Assembly: GCF_014836615.1 (NCBI RefSeq)
Contig: NZ_JACSQN010000011.1
Location: 62,001 to 126,000, forward strand
From: Sporosarcina quadrami
Lineage (GTDB): Bacteria > Bacillota > Bacilli > Bacillales_A > Planococcaceae
Direction: 5' to 3'
Length of the DNA stretch: 64,000 nucleotides
Shown here: piece by piece, positions 1 through 8,771 of the stretch
How the letters are laid out: the number at the start of each line of letters is the position of its first letter
Position numbering within the stretch: the first letter of the stretch is position 1
Made by a program: the position numbers and the translations under genes
Notes under the pieces: generated by a model
What the model was told of the DNA's origin: nothing
Seen by the model: only the letters and a program-made list of their open reading frames with translations
Databases searched by the model: none

Positions 1-595
1 TAATGAAAACATTATCCGCATCACTCGACAGAGCCGTTATGAGCGCACGTGCATGATCGACACGAGCTTTTCTCAAGGTTTCCTTATCTGTCGGATCCCC
101 GATTATCCTAAGGACATGGGGCTCGATCGTTTCTTTCAAGTCTTCCTCATTGTCATGGATGATCAATAGCTGAAGATCCTCTTCATCATCCCTCAGTTGC
201 TTGTACACTTGCTGCGCAACACGGCCGAAGCCACAGATGACAATATGTCCGCTCAAACTGGAGATCTGTTTATCCATCCTCTTCACCCACACTTTCTCTG
301 ATAAATGCTGTTCGATGAAATAGGAAGCACCCATTCCAAGGCCGTATGTAACGATTCCTGCCCCAAGCGGGACTAGAATGAGTGCAAACCATCTTCCCTC
401 CTCGGTTGTCGGATAAATATCGCCGTAACCAATTGTCATTATAGAAACGACCGTCATCCAAAGCGCATTGAAAAAGGACAGTCCTTCAAAGTACATGAAC
501 CCGATCACAGCCGTTGCGACAAGTAAAATTGTCGTAGCTATTAAGAATATTAGCCGTCTGTAACGGATATTTATATTCAACCAATGCCTATACAA
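1..595 (-). CDS. Potassium channel protein, pore plus TrkA-N (RCK) domain, 3' end cut by window edge
   Basis: Two-TM K+ channel of the YugO/Kch type in the cytoplasmic membrane. Reading the minus strand from a TTG at 595, the protein begins LYRHWLNI, has a TM segment, the selectivity-filter motif TIGYGDIYPTT, a second TM segment and then a Rossmann-type TrkA-N domain beginning GHIVICGFGRVAQQVY. The TTG is chosen because GGAGG lies 7 nt upstream; the ATG overlapping that site is out of frame and soon stops. The gene runs off the left edge, so the end of the RCK domain is not visible. Ligand control by nucleotides or ions is known for the family but not shown here. Confidence 0.85.
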   Translation of the reverse strand, partial: MYRHWLNINIRYRRLIFLIATTILLVATAVIGFMYFEGLSFFNALWMTVVSIMTIGYGDIYPTTEEGRWFALILVPLGAGIVTYGLGMGASYFIEQHLSEKVWVKRMDKQISSLSGHIVICGFGRVAQQVYKQLRDDEEDLQLLIIHDNEEDLKETIEPHVLRIIGDPTDKETLRKARVDHARALITALSSDADNVFI

Positions 596-674
596 GCGAC
601 CGCCTCCATGATTCAGCTCTGTTGCTTGTAGTATTCCTTTGTATGGAATTGTATAAACCTGTGCATCCAAAATG

Positions 675-706
675 AAAAAACCGCATGTGATTGGCATGCG
701 GGTTTT
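675..706 (-). terminator. Rho-independent terminator, minus orientation
   Basis: Stem CCGCATG/CATGCGG with a 7-nt loop; read on the minus strand it is followed by a T run. It lies upstream of the K+ channel start, where no minus-strand gene now ends. Confidence 0.6.
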
Positions 707-802
707 AGCAATTAGTATTTTGCCAAATAACAATTTACTTTAAATGTGTTATTATAGAGTTAAGATTTGACCAGTCGGAAAATTCAAAACAATGAGGTGA
801 AC

Positions 803-1462
803 ATGATAAAAAAAATAGTTGTTTATCTTTTAGGTGCTGCAATTTGTATATCTCTCTTTTGGTCAACAAGCTATTTATTTGCCAGTTCCACGTCTTTAAA
901 AGAAAGTGATGATACAACCTACGTTGAAATTACATCAAGTGATTTATACACTAGACAAAGTTTCTTGATAGAAAATATGAGTGTTCAAGAACAGGTAGGA
1001 CAGTCAGATGTACTATTTGTGGGTAAAGTAGTTGATATCTTGCCAACTGTTGAAACGAATGACTTAATCGATTCAGGTATTTTGGAAGCTAGAGAAAAAG
1101 GCTATAAGTACGTACACACCGATGTAATCATTGAAGTTCTTGAATACATCGGTGAAAAGAAACTTGATTTTAATGAAGTAGTTGTTAGACGACAAGGTGG
1201 TCGTATTGGCAATTCAGTTCATTCTACTGATATGGAAAACCTGAGTGTGGGTGAAGAAATTATATTAACAAGACTAGAAAAACCGGAAAATGTCACTCAA
1301 GTGCCAAATGGTTTTGAACCTGATCAGTACTTCTTATTCAGCCCAAATTCTAAGTTTGTATCTAAAGGAAAAGGACGATTTTACTTAGAAAACGATCCGA
1401 ATGAAGTTATTACTAAAGAGGATATTATAGATATTACTAATAAACTTAATACCTCACAGTAA
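803..1462 (+). CDS. Hypothetical exported protein
   Basis: 219-residue protein of unknown function. The start is ATG 803 with GAGGTGA 4 nt upstream, in preference to an upstream in-frame codon at 767. The N-terminus MIKKIVVYLLGAAICISLF is a hydrophobic signal or anchor segment; the rest is acidic and soluble-looking (beta-rich, with GEKK and VVVRRQGG stretches). No domain is recognised. The gene is more A/T-rich than its neighbours and stands alone between two minus-strand units, with a terminator-like hairpin on each side, which suggests an insertion. It could be a cell-surface protein processed by signal peptidase. Confidence 0.7.
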   Translation: MIKKIVVYLLGAAICISLFWSTSYLFASSTSLKESDDTTYVEITSSDLYTRQSFLIENMSVQEQVGQSDVLFVGKVVDILPTVETNDLIDSGILEAREKGYKYVHTDVIIEVLEYIGEKKLDFNEVVVRRQGGRIGNSVHSTDMENLSVGEEIILTRLEKPENVTQVPNGFEPDQYFLFSPNSKFVSKGKGRFYLENDPNEVITKEDIIDITNKLNTSQ

Positions 1463-1517
1463 TTCTTTAGTTAGAAATTATAAAAAATCTAGTAACACTC
1501 ATATGATTATCTTGACG

Positions 1518-1567
1518 ATAATAATCCGCATACATGCCATTTTCTCGGGCAATGCATGCGGATTATT
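1518..1567. terminator. Terminator hairpin between convergent genes
   Basis: Long stem built on AATAATCCGCAT and its complement, followed on the plus strand by a T-rich tract. It ends the exported-protein gene and abuts the histidine kinase stop codon. Confidence 0.7.
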
Positions 1568-3772
1568 TTATTTTACTGGCACGGTCACGGTAACTTTGAA
1601 TAAATCGCCGTCCAGTTCGATTTTCATCGTCCCGCCGTGCATGTCGACGATCGATTGCGAGATGGCAAGGCCAAGTCCCGAGCCGTCGGTATGTCGCGAA
1701 GTATCAGCACGTTTGAAGCGTTCGAACAGTTCGTCGACGTTTTCACCGAGCTCATATTTCGTAATGTTTTTCACGATAAACTCAGCTGTATCACCTGTTT
1801 TTCGAAGCGTCACGTAGACACGTGTTCCAGTCAACGAATATTTGATGGCATTGACAATCAGATTGTCGAGCACTCTCCACCATCTTTGCCCATCCACGTA
1901 AGCCGTAAGCATTTCTTCCGGAATATCTGTCCTGAAGTCTAGTCCCGATTGGTCAATATCATCGGCGTGTTCCGCGAGAGCTTGCTGCAAGAGCTGTGTC
2001 AGATCGACTCGCTGTCTGTGCAACTCTAGATTGCCGCTCGCCATTTTCGATACTTCGAATAAATCTTCGATAAGCGTTTTTAAACGTTGCGATTTCTTGT
2101 CGAGGATATCGACGTATTTCGCACGATCTTCCGGCGTGATTGTTTCATCTTTTAGCAGATCGGTATACGTGATGATTGACGTAAGTGGCGTCCTGAGATC
2201 ATGGCTGACATTTGTGATCAATTCCGTTTTAAGCCGCTCACTTTTCGCCTGTTCACTCATGGAGCTACGCACGCCTTCACGAAGATTGTTCAAATTTCTT
2301 GCATGATCCGCGAGCGGCGACTTCCCTTCGATTTTGATTTCTTCATTCAAACGGCCAGTCGCCATCGCTTCAGTTGCGATGATAATTTTGTTCAAGTATG
2401 CCGCTCTTCTGACAAATATGAAGCTGATCGGAAGGGCGAAGAATAACACACATAAACAATAGATGACAAACAGCATCGGATCCATAAACATTCCTATAAA
2501 CCCGACACCCGCCAGGAAAAAGCCGATTAGCAGAATGAATGTCTGACTTCCTATGGATTTCCTTAGGAACATTGTCTGTAAGGCTTTCAGGAACTGGATT
2601 GCATAACTGTTTTTGATATCGGCTTCAATTGCTTCTTTTTTCTTCCACCGTTCTGTTGCATGAACAATCTGGAATGCAAGCAGCGCTGTTGGCAGGACTC
2701 CGAATAGGATGAATCCGATGAACGAGCTGCCGATTCGACCTAGCCGCGGGTATTGCAACAAGTTCACGACACTTGAAGAAGCACTATCTACATACATGAA
2801 GAGAATCAGTGCAGTAGCAAGCATCCCGATCACTTTGATGTCGATTTTCAGAGTTGCATATCTAGCGTCGTAGTCTGTGCCAGTCACCCACTCTTTGCGG
2901 AATTTCAAGACGGTGAAGAGCACAATTAACGCCAAGGCGCTCAGCAACCAAAAGGTATAGAGTGCATACTTCCCTCTATTGAAATCTTTGTATTGGGGAT
3001 ATAGGACGCCGCCTTTTTCAACAGCTGTTTTAGGAATGATGACAGTTCCTTCAAAAGATTGTACAGGATTGGCCATCGCATTGATGTTATCCTCGTTTAT
3101 CGCGTTATTTCCATAGGCATAATACGTAGTCCATTCATCATTATTTTGACCAGGAAGGGAATGTGCTTTCAAATATCCCTTTGCAGAATTGAACTGTTTT
3201 TTATAAATGGAAGGCACCAAGACGTCTCCAGATGAAAACAGTTCTCCTGTATCTGCGTTTATCAATTCATAGGCAATCGGCAATGAATGCGTACTGCTTT
3301 TGACTTCATTCAAATATTGAGTGAGTGACTGTTCTTTTTCCTGACGGATTTTCGCTTCGATATGAGCATCATCTTTGAAGTTCATCTTGATGTCTTCAAT
3401 TTTCATATCCCGTTCTTCGATGAGCGCTTTTCTTACGATTTCATTCTTCTCATTCTTAGCTTCTTCAATCCTGTCCACATACTGCCCATGGATATCTTCG
3501 AGCTGGTTGGATAGCGATCCATATCGCGTCCGGTGTTCCTCAATTTCCTCATCCGAAATCGTAATCTGCTTTTTCGCTTCTTCTATGTTAACAGGATTCA
3601 GTTTTGCCGGACCGATTTTGGAATAGAATTCTTCCATTCCCCAACGGACATGCTCTGACTCAGAGAAACTTTGCCCAATCATAGTAAATCCTTGTCTGTT
3701 CAATGAAAGAATCGATACAAGCACAATAACGACGAGCGCCGCCCATATATATAGTAGTGATCTGTTTTTCAT
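1568..3772 (-). CDS. Membrane sensor histidine kinase, VanS/PhoR-like
   Basis: 734-residue sensor kinase, partner of the regulator encoded just upstream. From the N-terminus: a TM segment near residues 8-25; a long extracytoplasmic region with an E/K-rich probable coiled coil (about 80-150); several TM segments (about 275-465); a linker; the HisKA box NVSHDLRTPLTS with the phospho-acceptor His; and a HATPase_c domain with NLIVNAIKYS (N box) and DGSGLGLAIS (G box). ATG 3772 is used, with GAGGGGG upstream, inside the end of the 60-residue ORF; TTG 3775 is an alternative. It is unusually long for the family because of the sensor region. The signal sensed is unknown. Confidence 0.9.
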   Translation of the reverse strand: MKNRSLLYIWAALVVIVLVSILSLNRQGFTMIGQSFSESEHVRWGMEEFYSKIGPAKLNPVNIEEAKKQITISDEEIEEHRTRYGSLSNQLEDIHGQYVDRIEEAKNEKNEIVRKALIEERDMKIEDIKMNFKDDAHIEAKIRQEKEQSLTQYLNEVKSSTHSLPIAYELINADTGELFSSGDVLVPSIYKKQFNSAKGYLKAHSLPGQNNDEWTTYYAYGNNAINEDNINAMANPVQSFEGTVIIPKTAVEKGGVLYPQYKDFNRGKYALYTFWLLSALALIVLFTVLKFRKEWVTGTDYDARYATLKIDIKVIGMLATALILFMYVDSASSSVVNLLQYPRLGRIGSSFIGFILFGVLPTALLAFQIVHATERWKKKEAIEADIKNSYAIQFLKALQTMFLRKSIGSQTFILLIGFFLAGVGFIGMFMDPMLFVIYCLCVLFFALPISFIFVRRAAYLNKIIIATEAMATGRLNEEIKIEGKSPLADHARNLNNLREGVRSSMSEQAKSERLKTELITNVSHDLRTPLTSIITYTDLLKDETITPEDRAKYVDILDKKSQRLKTLIEDLFEVSKMASGNLELHRQRVDLTQLLQQALAEHADDIDQSGLDFRTDIPEEMLTAYVDGQRWWRVLDNLIVNAIKYSLTGTRVYVTLRKTGDTAEFIVKNITKYELGENVDELFERFKRADTSRHTDGSGLGLAISQSIVDMHGGTMKIELDGDLFKVTVTVPVK

Positions 3773-3954
3773 CAAGCCGTGCCCCCTCTAATTATGCGTG
3801 TGAAATAGGCAATTGTGCGTGTCGAACGTTCCCATCCGTCCGTCACGATGTCGATTATATGAGGAAAGCAATAACCGATGCTGATAAGCGCGATACTGAT
3901 TGCTACGATGGACATGAACAGTGGCAGGAAACTACTTCTCGATTTTGTAGCCAA
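3772..3954 (-). CDS. Small membrane protein ORF between response regulator and kinase genes
   Basis: 60 codons from a TTG at 3954, overlapping the last 23 bases of the regulator gene; its TGA overlaps the ATG of the kinase gene, so it is positioned for translational coupling. The product has one hydrophobic segment (FMSIVAISIALISIGY) and a basic C-terminus (RTIAYFTRIIRGG), like a single-span membrane peptide. The ribosome binding site is poor; an internal ATG at 3915 would give a shorter peptide. It may be a kinase accessory peptide or only a coupling cistron. Not recognised as a named family. Confidence 0.45.
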   Translation of the reverse strand: MATKSRSSFLPLFMSIVAISIALISIGYCFPHIIDIVTDGWERSTRTIAYFTRIIRGGTA

Positions 3955-4621
3955 TTCCCCACACCACCTTTACATACCTCGGATTTTTCGGATCTGCCTC
4001 GATTTTCTCCCGGATTTTCCTTATGTGGACCGCGACGATGTTTTCTGCGTTGTACGCTTGTTCATTCCACACGCGTTCGTAAATTTCATTGATGGAAAAT
4101 ACACGCCCTGCGTTTTTCATGAGCAATTCCGTGATTTTGTATTCAATTGGCGTCAGTTTCACCGGTTTCCCATCGACCGATAATTCCTTCGCCTCTTCGT
4201 CCAATTCAAGCCCGTCAATTTCGATCTTTTTCTGACCGTCATATGTGCCTAGCTGGACATATCGACGAAGCTGCGATTTAACGCGCGCCATCAGTTCAAG
4301 AGGATGGAACGGCTTGGTCACATAATCATCCGCGCCGACCGACAATCCGTGGATCTTGTCAGAATCCTCCACCTTCGCACTAAGCATGATGATCGGGATA
4401 TTTTGCGCTTCCCGGATTTTGAATGTCGCCGTAATTCCGTCCATGTTCGGCATCATAATATCGAGAATGAGCAGATGGACTTCGTTTGCAGCAAGCAGAT
4501 CGAGCGCCTCTTTGCCATCCGCTGCCTTCAGCACAGCATACCCCTCGTTTTTTAAATAGATTTCAATCCCATCGCGGATCTCTTTATCGTCATCCGCCAC
4601 CAGAACCGTAAACTTCGCCAT
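3932..4621 (-). CDS. OmpR/PhoB-family response regulator
   Basis: 229-residue DNA-binding response regulator. The receiver domain (about 1-115) has acidic residues VADDD, the phosphorylation site in LLILDIMMPNMDG and the switch Lys in DDYVTKPFHP. A winged-helix Trans_reg_C domain (about 130-229) includes KLTPIEYKITELLMKN and ends RYVKVVWGIGYKIEK. The start is ATG 4621 with GAGGTG 7 nt upstream, not the GTG at 4630. First gene of the regulator - small ORF - kinase operon. Direct targets cannot be told; the ABC-2 exporter genes lie just upstream on the same strand. Confidence 0.92.
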   Translation of the reverse strand: MAKFTVLVADDDKEIRDGIEIYLKNEGYAVLKAADGKEALDLLAANEVHLLILDIMMPNMDGITATFKIREAQNIPIIMLSAKVEDSDKIHGLSVGADDYVTKPFHPLELMARVKSQLRRYVQLGTYDGQKKIEIDGLELDEEAKELSVDGKPVKLTPIEYKITELLMKNAGRVFSINEIYERVWNEQAYNAENIVAVHIRKIREKIEADPKNPRYVKVVWGIGYKIEK

Positions 4622-4782
4622 CGTCCGCACCTCACTTTCCTCTATGATACCAATTGTAGTGCTTAAATCTTAACATTTGATGATGGGAATTATGAAGAAA
4701 TTCTTAAGATGGGTGGATTGGGCTTCGTTGTGTGTGTGAGTTGCTTGTTTGAGGCGGATATATCTCCTAATAAATGGGCGAG

Positions 4783-5165
4783 TGGTGATAGAAACGAGTT
4801 GAGCGGTGATAGAGTGTCGATAACCGGTGATAGACACGGCTTAAGCGGTGATAGAATGTCGATAACCGGTGATAGAACGGTGACAAGCGGTGATAGCGGG
4901 TTTTCGCCTGGCTCTATAGAGATTTCTATTGAATTTCCCCTCCGAAATGGCCTCGATTTGGCCGAGTCGGTGGTAAACAGAGGAAAGTCGGTGGTAAATG
5001 GGCGAAAGGCGGTGGTAATTTGCTGAGAGTCGGTGGTAACGGTTTTGGGATGGTTCAAGTCTAGATTCTCAGCGGAATTCATTGATGAAATTGTCTAAAA
5101 TCGGTCGAGTCGGTGATATATGTCCTCAAGTCGGTGATATCCCCCTCTAAGTCGGTGATAATTAT
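4783..5165. repeat. Tandem arrays with 21-bp period, core GGTGATAR / CGGTGGTAA
   Basis: Gene-free 600-bp gap (4622-5230) filled by three sub-arrays. About six units at 4783-4905 share (G/C)CGGTGATAG, four units near 4970-5045 share AGTCGGTGGTAA, and three units near 5105-5155 share AGTCGGTGATA. In each the core recurs every 21 bp and the other 9-11 bp differ between units. On the minus strand the cores read TATCACCGCTT or TTACCACCGACT. Because 21 is 7 codons, stop-free frames arise on both strands, but no coding signal accompanies them. Function unknown. Confidence 0.85.
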
Positions 5166-5173
5166 TTTCTCCA

Positions 5174-5212
5174 CAAAAAAACTGCCCATCGACTCTATGT
5201 CCGACGAGCAGC
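5174..5212 (-). terminator. Terminator of the ABC-2 exporter operon
   Basis: On the minus strand, stem CTGCTCGTCG with CGATGGGCAG (two wobble pairs) followed by seven T. It lies just after the permease stop codon. Confidence 0.65.
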
Positions 5213-5230
5213 TAACTACTCTATCCATCC

Positions 5231-6493
5231 CTATCGCGCAAAACGATATTGAAGCATTGAAACAGCAATAATCACTGCCCAAACGACCGCGCTTGCGACG
5301 ACTAATACAAGTAAGCCGTTTGAGAATGAAAATGCAAAGTTTCCGGCTGTGAGGGCAAGTTCGTTTGTCACAACTTTTGGAACGCTGAAATATTGGAACG
5401 GCTGGTAATGGGCCCATGTGGAGGCGACCGATTGCTCTGACCATTTCAAGCCGGCGAACAAGGTGACGAGCATGAGTCCGATGGCAACAGCCGTTTTCTT
5501 AACGAGTAGCGAGAATAAGAAGAGTAAAGAATAACAAAATACGAGCACCATGAAAAAGAGGGCAGCTGATTTCAGCAGGAATGTACTCATCTCCATAAAT
5601 GTGAAAGCATAGTCTTCACCGTAAATAAGTACCGGATAATCCATGTCTCCAAACCTGTCAAACACTGTACCAATCAACAATGCCAACCCGCTTATGGAAG
5701 CAAGCAACAAAACGGTACCAACGAGCACCATGATGAATTTGCTGGCAAGGATCTGATAGCCACGAATCGGCTGAGTCCGCAACAGATGGATTGGCCCATT
5801 TTCTCCGAGACCTTCCCTCGTCACGATATCTCCGAACAGGAAAATGAAAATGCCTGCACCAAATACGCCAAACAGAAGTGTCGTCAAATGCTCCATGAAG
5901 TGGATGCCGTCTGAAGCGTACCGCACGCTGAATTTTTTGATGCTTTCCCCGACTTGAGGATCATCAAAATGCTTATCATGAAGCGTTAAGTCAGCAAACA
6001 CGCTGATCGGCAAAACAGGTTGGATGTGTTTTTCATACATCCATTCTAATTTTGCAGAACCTGACTCGTCTGTAAAGAGGGATGGCCATAGTGTCGACCA
6101 GTAATCCCCTTGGGCAAGTCTCTGCACGAGGGTTGTTCTACGATGTTCAATTTCCATTTCTAGCATTCGATTGTAGTCTTTATTTTTGAACGCTTCTACT
6201 TCATCCATATAACGTGGTAACCAGAACTCCTCCAACATCTTTTTTTCCTCTTTATATTCCTTGCTATCCTTGTCCCTTTGGCCGGATGCAGCGGCTGCTT
6301 CCAACTCTTCCAACTGACTTTGAGTCATGAACAGCCACTCATCCGCTTCTGCCAATAAATCTTCCGCTCTAGTAGTATTCATATAAACAAACACGTAATA
6401 TCCGATGATGAACGCAGTAAGTGCTAACAGAACCACCTTAAAAAAAGTGGATTTGACTGTCTTGATCGCCTCAAACTGAATAAGCGGCAACAT
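5231..6493 (-). CDS. ABC-2 type transporter permease
   Basis: 420-residue membrane subunit of an ABC-2 exporter. One N-terminal TM segment (about 17-37), then a long extracytoplasmic region of about 160 residues rich in E, K and Y, then five or six TM helices to the end, including FGVFGAGIFIFLFGDIV and the conserved ABC-2 stretch around LLRTQPIRGYQILASKFIM. The start is ATG 6493, preceded by GGAGGGG at 6 nt; an in-frame ATG 18 nt upstream overlaps that site. It pairs with the permease and ATPase upstream to form an ABC transporter with two unlike permeases. Substrate unknown. Confidence 0.85.
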   Translation of the reverse strand: MLPLIQFEAIKTVKSTFFKVVLLALTAFIIGYYVFVYMNTTRAEDLLAEADEWLFMTQSQLEELEAAAASGQRDKDSKEYKEEKKMLEEFWLPRYMDEVEAFKNKDYNRMLEMEIEHRRTTLVQRLAQGDYWSTLWPSLFTDESGSAKLEWMYEKHIQPVLPISVFADLTLHDKHFDDPQVGESIKKFSVRYASDGIHFMEHLTTLLFGVFGAGIFIFLFGDIVTREGLGENGPIHLLRTQPIRGYQILASKFIMVLVGTVLLLASISGLALLIGTVFDRFGDMDYPVLIYGEDYAFTFMEMSTFLLKSAALFFMVLVFCYSLLFLFSLLVKKTAVAIGLMLVTLFAGLKWSEQSVASTWAHYQPFQYFSVPKVVTNELALTAGNFAFSFSNGLLVLVVASAVVWAVIIAVSMLQYRFAR

Positions 6494-6589
6494 AACTTCC
6501 CCTCCAAACATGAACTGTCTCTGTTCTATCCATTTGCTTTCTGCTATGATCTGACATGCTTTGATAGACGAATTGACATAAAGGCGTCC

Positions 6590-7708
6590 TCAACTGATCC
6601 GGCTCGTTTCAATCTTTTTCCTGGCAATTAAAAGCAGTATGACTGTCAATAGCAAGATGACAGGAATACCTTGGTACCAGTCGACACCGGCATTCCTCAC
6701 TAATAGGCGTTCTTCCGGCAACAGATACTGGAACGGATTCAGCCAGTAAAAGAACGATGGCCATTTTATGAAAGCGAAAAGTCCATAACCGGCAAGCATC
6801 GTCGCAAGCAAAGCAAACACTGTGGACAGCGTATGTTTGAACAGTAGGCTATACACAAGTAAGAGTGCAATCACCATGATAACTGTAACGCTGACGACCG
6901 TCAGTCCTTGGACCATATACTGCACAATCGTGATAAAATCGACTTCCCCGTTCCGTTCAATCATAACGGGATACTTATACTTCCCTTTAAAGCCGAACAG
7001 GCCGACCAATGCCGCGGCACCTAGCAACACAAAAAGCGTCAGGAAATAAACGAGAACCGAACTGAAAAACTTGCTCGTAATAATAGTCCCTTTTTTTATA
7101 GGCTGCGTGTACAAAAAGTTAATGGAATACGTCTCAAACTCGCTTGCCAAAATCTCTCCGATTAGAATGACAAGAATGATCATTGCTCCAAAGTTCATAA
7201 ACAGATCTACTACGAGTTTCAAGAAATTTGGCAGTGCCATACTATAAGTCGCATGTCGGGGCTTAATATTTTCCGCAAGATGTTTTTCATTCTTGGCAAG
7301 CATTTTATTAATTTCCCCGACAGGAAGGTCATATGCCCCTCCCTCCTCTTTGAAATGGAGTACTTGTTCCAAAAATGCGTTTTCAATCGTCGCACGATTT
7401 TTCCACTTATCCATGCTCATACCGCGAAGTTCGTACAGCTTTTCTAGCATCGATGAGTTTATGACTTTCAACTTTTGTGTGTCTTTGTCTTCAGGATCCT
7501 GTTCTAATGTGCTTGAATACATCCGGTTTAAATTCTGTGAGTTCTGAACGAGTATACCAATTCGCTCGGTTTCCTCTTTTTCAATATACGACTGAAACGT
7601 CACATTCCGGACGAAGAGAAGCGCCACCCCAGCGATGAGCAACAAATAGATATAAAGCAATTTCTTGCTGAAAATGATTTTCTTCAGTTCAAACGCAAAT
7701 TGCATCAT
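6590..7708 (-). CDS. ABC-2 type transporter permease
   Basis: 372-residue membrane subunit, with the same architecture as the downstream permease: an N-terminal TM, about 130 extracytoplasmic residues, then a bundle of six TM helices starting LVVDLFMNFGAMIILVILIG. The motif INFLYTQPIKKGTIITSKF matches LLRTQPIRGYQILASKF of its partner. The ATG at 7708 overlaps the ATPase stop as ATGA, so the two are translationally coupled. A gap of about 95 bp separates it from the second permease. Confidence 0.87.
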   Translation of the reverse strand: MMQFAFELKKIIFSKKLLYIYLLLIAGVALLFVRNVTFQSYIEKEETERIGILVQNSQNLNRMYSSTLEQDPEDKDTQKLKVINSSMLEKLYELRGMSMDKWKNRATIENAFLEQVLHFKEEGGAYDLPVGEINKMLAKNEKHLAENIKPRHATYSMALPNFLKLVVDLFMNFGAMIILVILIGEILASEFETYSINFLYTQPIKKGTIITSKFFSSVLVYFLTLFVLLGAAALVGLFGFKGKYKYPVMIERNGEVDFITIVQYMVQGLTVVSVTVIMVIALLLVYSLLFKHTLSTVFALLATMLAGYGLFAFIKWPSFFYWLNPFQYLLPEERLLVRNAGVDWYQGIPVILLLTVILLLIARKKIETSRIS

Positions 7709-8589
7709 ACCGGAGACCTCTCCTCGAACAGTTCGCGATACCGCTTCTCTGCACCGGCTTTATGGTTATCGATGTAAGCGATTACAACATCATGCCGGTA
7801 GAGCACATCAATGATTGTCTGTAAGGGAACGTCTGTCTCTTTGAAATTTAGATGGCCCAGCTCGTTCATTGTAACTGGCAGTCCGGACTCGTCCAATATC
7901 CTTTTCGCCTTTTCCGGTTCACTAACAGTCAGTTCATAGTTGGTGACGGTCAACTTCTCCAGTGACTCTTTCAGCAAAGCTCCGTCTTTCATGAAGTAAA
8001 TCGTATTCGTCAATCGATCAATTTCATCAAGGACATGTGACGAAATGATGATTGTCGTCCCTTCTTTATATAATTCCAATAAAATGGTCCGTACATTAAT
8101 GGCACTCGTCGGGTCAAGCCCGTTCAAAGGTTCATCCATAATGAGCAGTTTGGGTTTATTGAGGATGGCCATGGCAAGCAATAGATGCTGTTTCATCCCG
8201 AGTGAAAAACTCCGAACGCGTCTTTTTAAATAGCCTGTCATTCCAACCCTTTCGGCAACTTCCTGAATACGGTCAAAAGAAATCTTTTGTACACGGCAAA
8301 TGAATTTCAAATGATCGTAAGCAGTCAGATTCCCGTAAAGGATTCGATTATCCTGCAAATATGAAATTTCATTGAATAGGGAAGGGTCACCATTTGGTTT
8401 TCCCAAAATCTCGACACTCCCCTCGTTGAACGTCAATAAATTCATCATGCAATTCAATAGTGTCGTCTTCCCTGAACCATTCGGCCCAACAAGTGCAATG
8501 ATTTGCGGCTCATCAATCGTAATATCAATCCCCTTTAACACCCAATCCTTCTTATACTTTTTCTTCAATCCTTTCACTTGTACAATCAT
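7705..8589 (-). CDS. ABC transporter ATP-binding protein
   Basis: 294-residue cytoplasmic ATPase of the exporter. It has Walker A GPNGSGKTT (near residue 36), a Q-loop at SYLQDN, the signature SFSLGMKQH, Walker B LLIMDEPLNGLD and the switch His in IISSHVLDE. The C-terminal 80 residues resemble the accessory domain of CcmA/BcrA-type ATPases. ATG 8589 is chosen because AAGGGG is 9 nt upstream; the GTG at 8595 is too close to it. First gene of the three-gene operon. Drug, peptide or lipid export is possible; no specificity is visible. Confidence 0.93.
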   Translation of the reverse strand: MIVQVKGLKKKYKKDWVLKGIDITIDEPQIIALVGPNGSGKTTLLNCMMNLLTFNEGSVEILGKPNGDPSLFNEISYLQDNRILYGNLTAYDHLKFICRVQKISFDRIQEVAERVGMTGYLKRRVRSFSLGMKQHLLLAMAILNKPKLLIMDEPLNGLDPTSAINVRTILLELYKEGTTIIISSHVLDEIDRLTNTIYFMKDGALLKESLEKLTVTNYELTVSEPEKAKRILDESGLPVTMNELGHLNFKETDVPLQTIIDVLYRHDVVIAYIDNHKAGAEKRYRELFEERSPV

Positions 8590-8771
8590 GCCCACACACC
8601 CCTTTTTTATCTCAGTTCCTACTTCTACCCTAGCAACTTAAAATAGTATGTAAATCTCCAATTATCTGAATATAACATATTGAAAAATAAAAGCCAATGG
8701 TATACTGTAAGAATTACTGGGATAATTTTAGGAAGATTGTTTCACTCGAATTTACGGAACTAAGGGAAGGA

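Noticed and set aside
270-461. 63-codon minus-strand ORF
   Set aside because: Out-of-frame shadow of the K+ channel gene, whose pore and TrkA-N motifs are in another frame.
4690-5082. 130-codon minus-strand ORF and an overlapping 105-codon plus-strand ORF in the 21-bp array
   Set aside because: Frames are open only because the repeat period is a multiple of three; no ribosome binding site and no conserved domain.
5079-5444. 121-codon minus-strand ORF at the end of the ABC permease gene
   Set aside because: Runs antiphase through the permease 3' end and into the repeat array.
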